A DNA stretch of 64,000 nt from Halorussus ruber (GTDB taxonomy: Archaea; Halobacteriota; Halobacteria; Halobacteriales; Haladaptataceae): NCBI RefSeq assembly GCF_004765785.1, contig NZ_SBIT01000002.1:408510-472509 (forward strand), in the 5' to 3' direction. The notes beneath the pieces were generated by a model. The model was not told the DNA's origin. It was given only the letters and a program-made list of their open reading frames with translations, and searched no databases. Below are positions 1 through 7,800 of this stretch, piece after piece (within the stretch, counting starts at the first letter, position 1; each line of letters starts with the position of its first letter). A program made the position numbers and the translations under genes.

Positions 1-1143
1 CACAACGGGTCCGGATTCGACGCCCGGTGGTTCTACGACGTGGACCCGCTGGAGAACCGCAACCTGCTCGTGACCGCGACGACGCCGAACGCCACGCTGG
101 TCTACGAGTTGAACCCCGAGACCCAAGAGCGGGTCTGGACCGAGCGCCTGCCCATCCACGACACCCACGACGTGGACCTCATCAACGGCGACCAGTTGCT
201 CGTGGCGAACATGCGCGAACCGAGATACGACGACCGCATCTTCGTCTACAACACGACGACCGACGAGCGCGTCTGGGAGTGGGAGTTCCGCGACCACGGC
301 TACCCCGAGGAGGGCGGCGGCGGGCCGAAGGACTGGACCCACGTCAACGACATCGACAAGATCGGGGAGGGCGAGTATCTGGTCTCGCCGCGCAACTTCG
401 ACCAAGTCATCGTGGTGAATCGCTCGACCGGCAACGTCACGATGCAGTTGGGGAGCGACGGCGAGCATTCGACCCTCTACGAACAGCACAACCCGACCTA
501 CCTCGAAAGCGAGAACGGGACGCCGACGGTGCTGGTGGCCGACAGCGAGAACGACCGAGTGGTCGAGTACGAGAGAACCGGCGGCCCGGCGGGCAACGGG
601 AGTTGGACGAAAACGTGGAGCATCGGCACGCGCGGCCTCAACTGGCCGCGGGACGCCGACCGCCTGCCCAACGGCAACACGCTCGTCGTGGACACGATGC
701 ACCACCGCGTCTTCGAGGTGACCCCGACCGGCGAAGTCGTCTGGGAGTTCCACGCGCCGTGGGCACCCTACGACGTCGAACGCATCGCCTACGGCGACGA
801 ACCCGACGGCCCGACCATGCGCGACCTCGGGAAGTCCGGCGACTACGACCTCAGCGGGAGCGGCCTGAAGGTCTCCGGCAAGGACACAAAGACGGTCTCG
901 TTCTGGCTGGTCGAGACGTTCGAGGAGACCCCGGTCGCCGCGCAGGCCGAGGAGTTCGCCCGCTTCTGGGCGCACGTCACGCCGTGGATTCGGCCCATCT
1001 GGATGACGAGTTGGGAGTTCCTCGCCGCGTTACTGGCCAGCGGCGTCCTGCTGGCGTGGGGCCTCGGCGAAGTGGTCTACCAGCGCAGGCGGATTCGAGG
1101 CGGCGTCGCTCGATTGCGGAGGCGACTAACAGAAAGAACGTGA
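1..1143 (+). CDS. Arylsulfotransferase (ASST)-like propeller protein, 5' truncated
   Basis: The reading frame is open from base 1, so the true start lies outside the window; an internal GTG at 40 is probably not the start. The visible part has repeated blade-like segments with Trp and Asp-rich turns (EWEFRDHGYP, VWEFHAPWAPYD) and HDTHDVD and MHHRVFE motifs, typical of the ASST/PQQ-like beta-propeller group. Near the C-terminus one hydrophobic helix (about LAALLASGVLLAWGLG) is followed by an Arg-rich tail, so the propeller is probably anchored with its bulk outside the membrane. Whether it moves sulfate groups cannot be told. Haloarchaeal members of this family are mostly uncharacterised. The family call is fairly sure, the activity is not. 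Confidence 0.75.
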   Translation, partial: HNGSGFDARWFYDVDPLENRNLLVTATTPNATLVYELNPETQERVWTERLPIHDTHDVDLINGDQLLVANMREPRYDDRIFVYNTTTDERVWEWEFRDHGYPEEGGGGPKDWTHVNDIDKIGEGEYLVSPRNFDQVIVVNRSTGNVTMQLGSDGEHSTLYEQHNPTYLESENGTPTVLVADSENDRVVEYERTGGPAGNGSWTKTWSIGTRGLNWPRDADRLPNGNTLVVDTMHHRVFEVTPTGEVVWEFHAPWAPYDVERIAYGDEPDGPTMRDLGKSGDYDLSGSGLKVSGKDTKTVSFWLVETFEETPVAAQAEEFARFWAHVTPWIRPIWMTSWEFLAALLASGVLLAWGLGEVVYQRRRIRGGVARLRRRLTERT

Positions 1144-1205
1144 GTCAGGAAAGGCGAGAGTCAGGAAAGGCGAGAGTCAGGAAAAGCGGGAGTCAGGAAA
1201 GGCGG
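1142..1205. repeat. Tandem repeat, four 16-bp units
   Basis: Four head-to-tail copies of GAGTCAGGAAAGGCGA, beginning inside the TGA stop of the ASST-like gene. Units 1 and 2 are identical; units 3 and 4 differ at one or two positions. A 16-bp period does not keep reading frame, so this is non-coding. Confidence 0.9.
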
Positions 1206-1241
1206 GAAACGAGAGTCGATGGACGGAGTCGGCGAGAAACC

Positions 1242-1919
1242 TTACGCGTCTTCGAGGCAGAACCACCAATCCTTGCAGTCGTAGTCCTCGTCTTCGGCCG
1301 CTTCGAGTCGGGCCTCAACGCCCTCGGCGTCACTCGGCGGCGAGAGCAGAACCTTGTCGCCGAACTTCTGGTTGTCGGGCCAATCGCCGGGGACCGCGAC
1401 GTCCTCGTCGTCCGAGAGCTGGAGCGCCTTCAGCGACCGGAGAATCTCGTCGATGTTTCGGCCGATTTCCATCGGGTAGTAGAGGATGAGTCGCAGAACG
1501 CCGTCGGGGTCTACGAGGAATACGGACCGGACCGTCGCAGTCCCGGCACCGGGATGAAGCATGCCGAGTTTCTCGGCGACTCGACCGCGCTCGTCGGCGA
1601 TGATGGGGAACTCGATGTCTACGTCGAGTTCCTCGTCGATCCACTCGGTCCACTTGAGGTGCGAGTGGACGCGGTCTACCGAGAGACCGACGAGATTCGC
1701 GTCGAGGTCCGCAAACTCGTCGCTACGCTGCTGGAAGGCGACGAACTCGCTCGTACAGACCGGCGTGAAGTCGCCGGGGTGGCTGAACAGGACGAACCAC
1801 TCGTCCTCGTAGTCGTCGGGAAGCGACAGCGTCCCGTGAGTCGTCTCGGCTTCGATTTCGGGGAACTGGTCGCCGATGAGCGGCATACCGTCTCGGGCAG
1901 TTTCGGTTTCGTCTGACAT
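1242..1919 (-). CDS. Peroxiredoxin, Prx6/archaeal AhpC-TSA type
   Basis: A thiol peroxidase of 225 residues that reduces hydrogen peroxide and organic peroxides in the cytoplasm. The peroxidatic Cys55 lies in FSHPGDFTPVCTSEF, the family signature. The C-terminal arm ends with Cys215 and Cys221 in DCKDWWFCLEDA, matching the two extra C-terminal cysteines of archaeal Prx6-like enzymes, where one acts in resolution. The ATG at 1919 was chosen because the protein then begins MSDETETARD; the frame is open further upstream but passes through the promoter. A TATA-like tract at 1943-1951 sits about 25-30 bases before this ATG. It lies next to the sulfide/persulfide genes, a sensible setting for a thiol peroxidase. 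Confidence 0.92.
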   Translation of the reverse strand: MSDETETARDGMPLIGDQFPEIEAETTHGTLSLPDDYEDEWFVLFSHPGDFTPVCTSEFVAFQQRSDEFADLDANLVGLSVDRVHSHLKWTEWIDEELDVDIEFPIIADERGRVAEKLGMLHPGAGTATVRSVFLVDPDGVLRLILYYPMEIGRNIDEILRSLKALQLSDDEDVAVPGDWPDNQKFGDKVLLSPPSDAEGVEARLEAAEDEDYDCKDWWFCLEDA

Positions 1920-1942
1920 CGCAATTGGTCGTAGAACCCCCA

Positions 1943-1951
1943 AAAATATAC
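1943..1951 (-). promoter_or_regulatory. TATA box of the Prx6-type peroxiredoxin
   Basis: On the minus strand the tract reads TATATTTTT, centred about 28 bases before the ATG at 1919, the expected haloarchaeal spacing for a transcript with almost no leader. The rest of 1952-2212 shows no gene. It contains AT-rich patches and inverted pieces near 2140-2165. Confidence 0.5.
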
Positions 1952-2212
1952 CCGCATCCAAAGGGGAAGTTATTACTTCCAAAACTAGCTTAGAGGAATC
2001 ATAAAACATATTTTCGGGATTCGAAATCAGATAGCACGCTACGGTTCGGCCGAGTCGCGTTCGAGAAATTGCCCGGAGGAGTTGATTCCTTCGATGACAC
2101 AGAAAGTTGCCACGTACACAAGTCTGCCTTTCCTACCGACAGCTAACGGATAGCTGTCGAAAAAGAAGTACGTGAATATGCCCCGTGAGTATCGGGGGCT
2201 AGGCCGACTTCG

Positions 2213-3049
2213 CTACTTCTTCTGCAGGGCGGTTCCCATCCGGCGGAGCGCCTCGACCAGCGTGCCGAGCGCGCGCTTCACGTCCGAATCCCGAAGCGCC
2301 GAGAACAGGCCCAGCGGGCCGACCTTCTTCGGTTCCGTGTCGTCGGTGAACGCGGTCATCCCGGCCTGTAGCGCCTCGGCGATTTCCGGTTGGGCGGCCG
2401 TCTCGCCGACCGCGACCAGATTCTCCAAGTTCTGACCCAACTCGTACATGTCGGGCGTCTCGCGCTCGGACCGAGCATCGGCGAAACCGGCGACCAGCAT
2501 CCGGAGTTCGGCGATGGGTTTGCGGTTCTCCCGCGCGAGGTCGATGCCCTCGGGCACGAGGTCGTCCGCGAGGTCTTTCGTCACTTCGAGCAGTTCGACG
2601 TGTTCGAGGAGGACGTCGGTGTTCTGCCCGAGGCGTTCGAGCAGCAGTATCGTCTCCTCTTTCTCGAACGCGTACCGGAGGCGTTCGACGGTCTCCCGGT
2701 TCTCGCGGGCAACCACGATGAGTTCCGGAAGCAGGTCCTCGACCAGTCCCTGCGAGACCTCCAGCAGGTCCAGCAGTTCGACCAGTTGCTCGGAGCTCTC
2801 GCCGACGCGCTGGAGCAGGACCAGCGTCTCTTCCTTCTCGAAGGCCATCCGTAGCTCTTCGATTGGTTCGCGGTTCTCGCGGGTGACCTCCACGAGTTCG
2901 GGCACCAACTCCTCGGCCAGTCCCTGCGTCGCGTCGAGCAGGTCCAACAGTTCCGCGAGGTCGTCGGCGTTCGCTTCTATCTTGGCGACGAGTTCGTCGA
3001 GGTCTCGCTCCTCGACGTCTGTCGCCGCCTGTGTTTGAGTGTCTGACAT
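2213..3049 (-). CDS. DUF1641 protein with internal 58-residue repeats
   Basis: A 278-residue, very acidic helical protein. DUF1641 proteins are usually found beside sulfide:quinone or NADH oxidoreductases, or formate dehydrogenases, as a partner of unknown role. Here it starts 9 bases after the sulfide:quinone oxidoreductase stop, in the same transcription unit. Two complete 58-residue units (starting DDLAELLDLL and EQLVELLDLL) and a partial third (DVLLEHVELL) share a RENRE...LR...AFEKEET pattern. The ATG at 3049 is preferred over an in-frame GTG at 3058. No membrane segments or cysteines are evident, so it may be a soluble scaffold or activator of the oxidoreductase; that role is inferred. 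Confidence 0.85.
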   Translation of the reverse strand: MSDTQTQAATDVEERDLDELVAKIEANADDLAELLDLLDATQGLAEELVPELVEVTRENREPIEELRMAFEKEETLVLLQRVGESSEQLVELLDLLEVSQGLVEDLLPELIVVARENRETVERLRYAFEKEETILLLERLGQNTDVLLEHVELLEVTKDLADDLVPEGIDLARENRKPIAELRMLVAGFADARSERETPDMYELGQNLENLVAVGETAAQPEIAEALQAGMTAFTDDTEPKKVGPLGLFSALRDSDVKRALGTLVEALRRMGTALQKK

Positions 3050-3058
3050 TGTGACCAC

Positions 3059-4231
3059 CTACGGGAGCGGGTCGTAGCCCCGGAGCCAGAGGTTCCAGTA
3101 GACGCTGGGCAGGACGTTCACGTCGAGAATCCAGTTGAGTTTGCTCTCGACGGGCGCGGAGATGCTGTCTTCGTAGTCGAACTCCGCCATCATCGCCTTG
3201 CCCTTCTGGGTCAGGAGCGGGCACGCCGCGTAGCCGTCGTACTCCGCTTTCATCGGCTTGTCTTCCATGAGCGACGCGATATTCTTTGCGACCACGTGGG
3301 CCTCCTTCCGGGCGGCGGCCGCCGTCTTGGAGTGGGGTGCGTTCTCACAGTCGCCCAGCGCGAACACGTCGTCGTACTCGGTGTGCTGGAGCGAGTGCTG
3401 GTCGATGGTCACGTACTCGCCGTCCTCGCTCCCGTCGGCCAGCGGGGAGTTCTCCGTGATGGCTTTCTGGCCGTACTGGGGCGTGACCGGCGCGAGGAAG
3501 TCGTATTCGAGTTCCCGACCGTCGGCGCTGTGGACGACCTGAGCGTCGGGGTCGATTTCCTCGACCGAGAAGTTCGCCTCGAACGTGATGTCGCGCTCGT
3601 CCCAGAGGTCGTAGAGTTTCTCGCGGTAGGGCTGGACGCCGAAGTGATGGTCGGCGTTCCGGGTCATGACGACCTCGGACTCCTCGCGGATGCCCTTCCG
3701 CCGGAGGTAGTCGTCGGCGAGCATCGTCATCTTCAGCGGCGCGCCGGGGCACTTGATGGGGGTGTCCGGCTGGGTGACGACGAAGGTGCCGCCGTCGAAG
3801 TCCTCGAGGGCTTCCTGCATCTCCATCGCGGCCTCGTAGTGGTAGAAGGGGAAGACGGAGTCGGTCTCCTGCCAGCCTTCGAGCAGGCCGGGGGTGGCCT
3901 CGGGGTCGAGGCGGTGGCCGGTCGCCACGACGAGGTAGTCGTAGTCGAGATTCCCGTCGCCCAGTTCGACCGTCTTCTCGTCGGGATTCACGCCGACGAC
4001 TTCGTCGTTGACGAACTCGATACCGTTGTCGAATAGCTCCGTCACGTCCCGGGCCTGCTCCTCGGCGTCGAGGTAGCCGAACGGGAGGAGATAGAAGGAC
4101 GGCTGGTAGAGGTGTTTCGTGCTCTTGTCTACGACGGTGATGTCCGCCTCGTCTCGGTCTAGCTTTCGCCGGAGGATGTTCGCGGTCATCGCACCGCCGG
4201 TGCCAGCGCCGAGAACGGCAATTTTTGTCAT
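3059..4231 (-). CDS. Sulfide:quinone oxidoreductase-type flavoprotein
   Basis: A 390-residue two-dinucleotide-binding-domain FAD protein. It opens with MTKIAVLGAGTGGAMTANIL (FAD Rossmann) and has ATG near residues 103-105 and the second FAD contact ALGDCENAP around 291-299. Cys161 in KCPGAP and Cys337 in YAACPLL match the redox cysteine pair of sulfide:quinone oxidoreductases that carry polysulfide during sulfide oxidation; a plain NADH dehydrogenase lacks this pair. It would feed electrons from sulfide to membrane quinone. An in-frame ATG at 4255 adds MESQETVG; a weak TATA-like tract near 4283 would favour that start, so the N-terminus is uncertain. It is followed by the DUF1641 gene and lies in a sulfur cluster. 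Confidence 0.88.
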   Translation of the reverse strand: MTKIAVLGAGTGGAMTANILRRKLDRDEADITVVDKSTKHLYQPSFYLLPFGYLDAEEQARDVTELFDNGIEFVNDEVVGVNPDEKTVELGDGNLDYDYLVVATGHRLDPEATPGLLEGWQETDSVFPFYHYEAAMEMQEALEDFDGGTFVVTQPDTPIKCPGAPLKMTMLADDYLRRKGIREESEVVMTRNADHHFGVQPYREKLYDLWDERDITFEANFSVEEIDPDAQVVHSADGRELEYDFLAPVTPQYGQKAITENSPLADGSEDGEYVTIDQHSLQHTEYDDVFALGDCENAPHSKTAAAARKEAHVVAKNIASLMEDKPMKAEYDGYAACPLLTQKGKAMMAEFDYEDSISAPVESKLNWILDVNVLPSVYWNLWLRGYDPLP

Positions 4232-4341
4232 ACCGACTGTTTCTTGGGACTCCATACCGATTAATAGAGAGATAGCAACAATAATCTTGTGTACCGTCCC
4301 CAAAACCGTAGACAGAGGAAATTCTAACCGGAGTTCGACTG

Positions 4342-5439
4342 CTACTCGTCGGTCTCGACCGGGGCGTCCACGAGGTTGGCCCACTCGGTCCACGACCCGT
4401 CGTAGTTGCGCACGTCGTCGTAGCCCAGCAGTTCCGAGAGGACGAACCAGACGACGGCCGAGCGCTCGCCGAGGTGGCAGTAGACGATGACCTCGTCGTT
4501 CGGGAAGATGCCCTCCTCCTCGAACAGCCGCCGGAGTTCCGACTCGCTCTTGAATCGCCCGTCGTCGTCGTCGACCACTTCCGACCACGGCAAGTGAACC
4601 GACCCGGGGACGTGACCGCCGACCATCGTCTCGGGGGCGTCGGCGTCGGGCGGCGAGCGCCTATCGCCGGAGAACTCGGCGGCGCTCCGAACGTCGAGGA
4701 GTTTCGTGTCCTGGACCAGCGCGGCCTCGACGTCGTCCCGCCTCGCGCGAAGGTGTTCGAAGGGACCGCGCGCCTCGTAGGTCTGGGTCGAGAAGGCCGG
4801 GACCTCGGTCGTGGTCTGATAGCCGAGTTCCAGCCAGTAGTTCCGCCCGCCGTTCAACAGCGAGACGCTCTCGTGGCCGAAGTACTTGAACAGCCAGTAG
4901 GCGTAGGCCGCGAACCAGTTCGACTGGTCGCCGTAGAGGACGACGGTGCTGTCGTCGGTAATGCCGTGTTCGCCTAGCAGGTCCTCGAACTGTTCTTTCG
5001 GAGCAATACCACGGCCGTTCTCGCCGGTCAGGTCGGTCTGCCAGTCGAGGCGAATCGCGCCGGGAATGTGAGACTCCTCGTAGGACCCGGTCGTATCCAC
5101 CTCCACGAGTCGGAAGGCCGGGTCGTCGCTCCGGAACCGGTCGAGTCGGTCCCGTACCCACTCGGCCTCGACCAGCACGTCGTTGGCGTACTCGTGCCCG
5201 CCGCCGACGGTCAGTTCGTAACACGTCTGGCGCGCGTCGTGCAGGGCGGGCATCGACTCGACCAGTCCGGCCTCCTCCAGTTTCTCGATGCCGTATCGGG
5301 TGGTCCGGGCCGACAGCATCGTCTCCTCGATGAGGGTCTTCTGGGTGGCACGCCCGTGGCGTTCGAGCGTCTTGAAGATGAACTTGGAACTGGGCGGGAG
5401 GTCCTCGAGTTTCTCTCGAACGTCGTCGGAAATCGCCAT
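4342..5439 (-). CDS. Winged-helix/double-rhodanese thiosulfate sulfurtransferase fusion
   Basis: A 365-residue protein. Residues about 15-80 form a helix-turn-helix of winged type (KTLIEETMLSARTTRYGIEK, then a wing ending YELTVGG). Residues about 105-215 and 235-360 are two rhodanese domains. The second holds the active-site loop YCHLGERSA with Cys321. The first has GDQSNW at that place and lacks the cysteine, as is normal for the structural half of two-domain sulfurtransferases. It would move sulfane sulfur between thiosulfate or persulfide and thiols. The DNA-binding domain suggests a regulator that senses persulfide or docks at DNA; this is inference. It is divergent from the persulfide dioxygenase gene, which it may control. 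Confidence 0.88.
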   Translation of the reverse strand: MAISDDVREKLEDLPPSSKFIFKTLERHGRATQKTLIEETMLSARTTRYGIEKLEEAGLVESMPALHDARQTCYELTVGGGHEYANDVLVEAEWVRDRLDRFRSDDPAFRLVEVDTTGSYEESHIPGAIRLDWQTDLTGENGRGIAPKEQFEDLLGEHGITDDSTVVLYGDQSNWFAAYAYWLFKYFGHESVSLLNGGRNYWLELGYQTTTEVPAFSTQTYEARGPFEHLRARRDDVEAALVQDTKLLDVRSAAEFSGDRRSPPDADAPETMVGGHVPGSVHLPWSEVVDDDDGRFKSESELRRLFEEEGIFPNDEVIVYCHLGERSAVVWFVLSELLGYDDVRNYDGSWTEWANLVDAPVETDE

Positions 5440-5664
5440 CGGTATTTGAGACCTAGTACCCGCCGACCGGTTATGTGATTGACGGTCCGTCTGGACCAGT
5501 TGTTCAATCGCGCGCACATCTACGCCGGTCGTTCGAGGCCGGAAGTCAGGGAAGCGGAAATAATGTTGCTTACCTCCGTCGGTGCGGCAGTATTTGCGAG
5601 AGAAGCGGAAACAAGAGAGTTCTGACCAACCCTTAATATTGTACGGTGAATACAAGATACTGTA
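5440..5664. promoter_or_regulatory. Divergent promoter region of the sulfur cluster
   Basis: An intergenic region between two outward-facing genes. A TATA-like tract CTTAATATTG at about 5632-5641 lies about 27 bases before the ATG at 5665. On the minus strand TCACATAACC at about 5470-5479 lies about 33 bases before the ATG at 5439. No further gene is seen. Confidence 0.45.
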
Positions 5665-6843
5665 ATGGTTCAGGAGATCACCGTCGAACGGCTTCGAGAC
5701 AAGATCGACGCGGACGACGACTTCACGCTCTTCGACACGCGAGCGCCGGAGGACTACGACGACTGGCACATCGCCGAGGCAGTAAACGTCGAGTACTCCG
5801 GCTCGAACGACGAACTGGTCGGCGACTTCGATTCGTTCCGCGAGGAGCTATCGAAGGACGACGAGATTATCACCATCTGTGCGACCGGGAACTCGGCGAG
5901 TTCGTTCGCCGAGTGGCTCGAAGCGGAGGGCTTCGAGAACGTCAAGACCGTCGAGGGCGGCATGGAGGCCTGGAGCATGGTCTACGACGTGGTTCCCATC
6001 TCGACCAAGGACGACGACGTGGAAATCCTCCAGCTTCAGCGGCGCTCGAAGGGCTGTCTCGGCTACCTCGTCGGTGACAAGCGCACCGGCAAGGCCGCGG
6101 CAATCGACGTGACGCGCGCCACCCAGACGTTCAAAGAGGCCGCCGCGGAGCGCGGCTTCGACATCGCGCGGGTCTTCGACACCCACGTCCACGCCGACCA
6201 CATCTCCGGCGGTCGGGAACTCGCCGACGAACTCGGCGTCCCGTACCACCTCGGTCAGCCCGCCGAGACGCGCGACCCGACCTACGACTTCGACGGCATC
6301 GACCCCAACGACAGCGTCGATGTGGGCGAAGTCAGCATCAAGTCGGTCCACACGCCCGGCCACACCACGGGCATGACCTCGTGGCTGGTCGAGGACGAGG
6401 CCCTGCTCACGGGCGACACGCTGTTCGTTGAGTCCATCGGTCGGACCGAACTCCAGTTCGCCGACGCCGACGCCCGCGACGGTGCCCGCGTCCAGTACGA
6501 GACGCTCCACAAGGTCATCATGTCCCTGCCCGACGACGTGAAAATCCTGCCGGGACACTTCTCGGTCACGGACGACGGCGAGTACGTCGACGTGACGCCG
6601 GGCCTGCCCATGATGTCCACGGTCGGCGAAATCTGGGAGTCCAACGAGATTCTCCGCCTCGACGAGGACGAGTTCGTCGAACACATGTTCGAGAACCTCC
6701 CGTCGAAGCCCCCGAACTACGAGACGGTCATCGCCACCAACGAGGGGAGCTACACGCCCGAGGACGAGGACGAGGAGAACGAACTCGAACTCGGCCCGAA
6801 CCGGTGTGCCGCCACGGAGGAGAGCGTCGTCGCGGACGACTAA
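5665..6843 (+). CDS. Persulfide dioxygenase-type MBL hydrolase with N-terminal rhodanese domain
   Basis: A 392-residue fusion. Residues 1-110 are a rhodanese domain with the catalytic loop ICATGNSAS (Cys72). Residues about 118-390 are a metallo-beta-lactamase domain with THVHADHISGG (His174, His176, Asp178, His179), HTPGHT (His233), GDTLF (Asp251) and LPGHF, the layout of ETHE1-type persulfide dioxygenases that oxidise glutathione or other persulfides to sulfite. The N-terminal position of the rhodanese differs from the common C-terminal fusion order. The rhodanese would hand persulfide to, or recover sulfite from, the iron site. With the neighbouring oxidoreductase it completes sulfide to persulfide to sulfite/thiosulfate conversion. 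The thiol carrier in this organism is not shown by the sequence. Confidence 0.87.
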   Translation: MVQEITVERLRDKIDADDDFTLFDTRAPEDYDDWHIAEAVNVEYSGSNDELVGDFDSFREELSKDDEIITICATGNSASSFAEWLEAEGFENVKTVEGGMEAWSMVYDVVPISTKDDDVEILQLQRRSKGCLGYLVGDKRTGKAAAIDVTRATQTFKEAAAERGFDIARVFDTHVHADHISGGRELADELGVPYHLGQPAETRDPTYDFDGIDPNDSVDVGEVSIKSVHTPGHTTGMTSWLVEDEALLTGDTLFVESIGRTELQFADADARDGARVQYETLHKVIMSLPDDVKILPGHFSVTDDGEYVDVTPGLPMMSTVGEIWESNEILRLDEDEFVEHMFENLPSKPPNYETVIATNEGSYTPEDEDEENELELGPNRCAATEESVVADD

Positions 6844-7179
6844 ACCGAACCGGCGTCCCAGCCTGACCGCGGTTCCGAACACCCGGACCGCGGATTCAAT
6901 CCGGGCCGAGATTCCAACCCTGACCTCGGCACTAACCTAGACCTCGATTCCGGCCCGGACCTCGATTCCAGCGTCCACACTCCGTAGCGACGTTCCCATT
7001 CGCTTCCCATTCCAGTTTCTGGGTCGCCCGACCCCGAGGTAGGTCGGGCGCTCTCGCTATCGACCGAGCCGCGGCTTCGCTCTCGCCGACGACGAGCCGC
7101 GACCGCGCTCGCGTCGTCGATTCCGACACGCGCTACCGACACCATCACGCTCTTGTCTCCGAGACGACTATCCCGCGAT
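6844..7179. repeat. Gene-free stretch with degenerate short repeats
   Basis: No credible gene lies in these 336 bases. From about 6865 to 6975 the sequence cycles through variants of ACCTCGATTCC and ACCGCGGTTCC separated by GGCCCGG- or AACCCTG-type spacers, including two exact ACCTCGATTCC copies near 6940-6970. The reverse frame reads as an Arg/Ser/Pro-rich repeat, unlike a haloarchaeal protein. Confidence 0.5.
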
Positions 7180-7437
7180 ATGTCGAACATCGTGCTGTAC
7201 GACCTGCCGGGATGCCCGTTCTGCGCCAAGGTCAAGAACAAGTTGGACGAGTTGGGCCTCGACTACGACGTTATCGAGGTCCCGCGCTCGCACGCCCAGC
7301 GAACCGAAGTCGAGGAGGTCAGCGGCCAGACCGGCGTCCCCGTCATCGTGGACGAGGACCACGGCGTCGAGGGCATGCCCGAGAGCAGCGACATCGTGGA
7401 GTATCTGGAAGAGACCTACGGCAACGGCGCGGCCTGA
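7180..7437 (+). CDS. Glutaredoxin
   Basis: An 85-residue thioredoxin-fold protein, the usual glutaredoxin length. The dithiol site is LPGCPFCAKV (CPFC, residues 11-14) and the cis-proline is in TGVPVIV. It also has a GMPESSDIVEYLEE tail like the glutathione-S-transferase N-domain. It reduces disulfides or mixed disulfides in the cytoplasm. The ATG at 7180 was preferred over an upstream in-frame ATG at 7153, which would add nine Arg-rich residues without homology. It is downstream of the persulfide dioxygenase on the same strand but separated by 336 bases, so it is probably transcribed on its own. Confidence 0.92.
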   Translation: MSNIVLYDLPGCPFCAKVKNKLDELGLDYDVIEVPRSHAQRTEVEEVSGQTGVPVIVDEDHGVEGMPESSDIVEYLEETYGNGAA

Positions 7438-7564
7438 AGCGGTTTTTCTGGCGAGTGGGAGTCGGTTTCAGAGGGACGGCGTAACCAACTCTAGGATTGT
7501 TTAACAATTGTTCTTCATTCTTTCCCGGATATATGGCAGTCTTTGTGTAATACGCGACGACGAA

Positions 7565-7683
7565 GAAAGCCCTCGCAGGCCTCGCGGTCGCTCAGCAGGA
7601 TATTCGCCGCGCGCAGAACTGCGCGCGGCGAATAGTGCCTGTCTGAGACGACCACGCCGGACGCGAGGCCTGCTCGCCCTTTC
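7565..7683. repeat. Family A structured intergenic element, copy 1
   Basis: GAAAG at 7565 and CTTTC at 7679 close the element. Inside, GCAGGCCTCGC (7575-7585) pairs perfectly with 7663-7673; GGTCG then CTCAGCAGG (7586-7599) pairs with CCTGTCTGAG-A-CGACC (7638-7653). The innermost hairpin has perfect 16-base arms, 7601-7616 and 7619-7634, around a 2-base loop. The flank CAGTCCGCCAGGGGTCGG continues to about 7715. Two other copies with different but compensating stem bases lie at 28255 and 57864. It fills most of the gene-free stretch 7438-7800. It could be a structured RNA or a non-autonomous mobile element. Confidence 0.8.
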
Positions 7684-7800
7684 AGTCCGCCAGGGGTCGG
7701 TTGTACCGCCAAGCGACGCGGCTAAAGGACAACACGAATCGAGCCACTGCGTCCCACGGGACCGCACGCTTTTTTGAGGCCGTCTCCGAACCTCCTCGAC

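Noticed and set aside
27..1916. 629-codon open frame over the ASST-like gene and the peroxiredoxin
   Set aside because: Arg-rich and without family features; it spans two well-supported genes on both strands.
7560..7700. Family A elements as simple terminators
   Set aside because: They lack T runs after the stem, occur in both orientations and have multi-helix architecture with conserved flanks.
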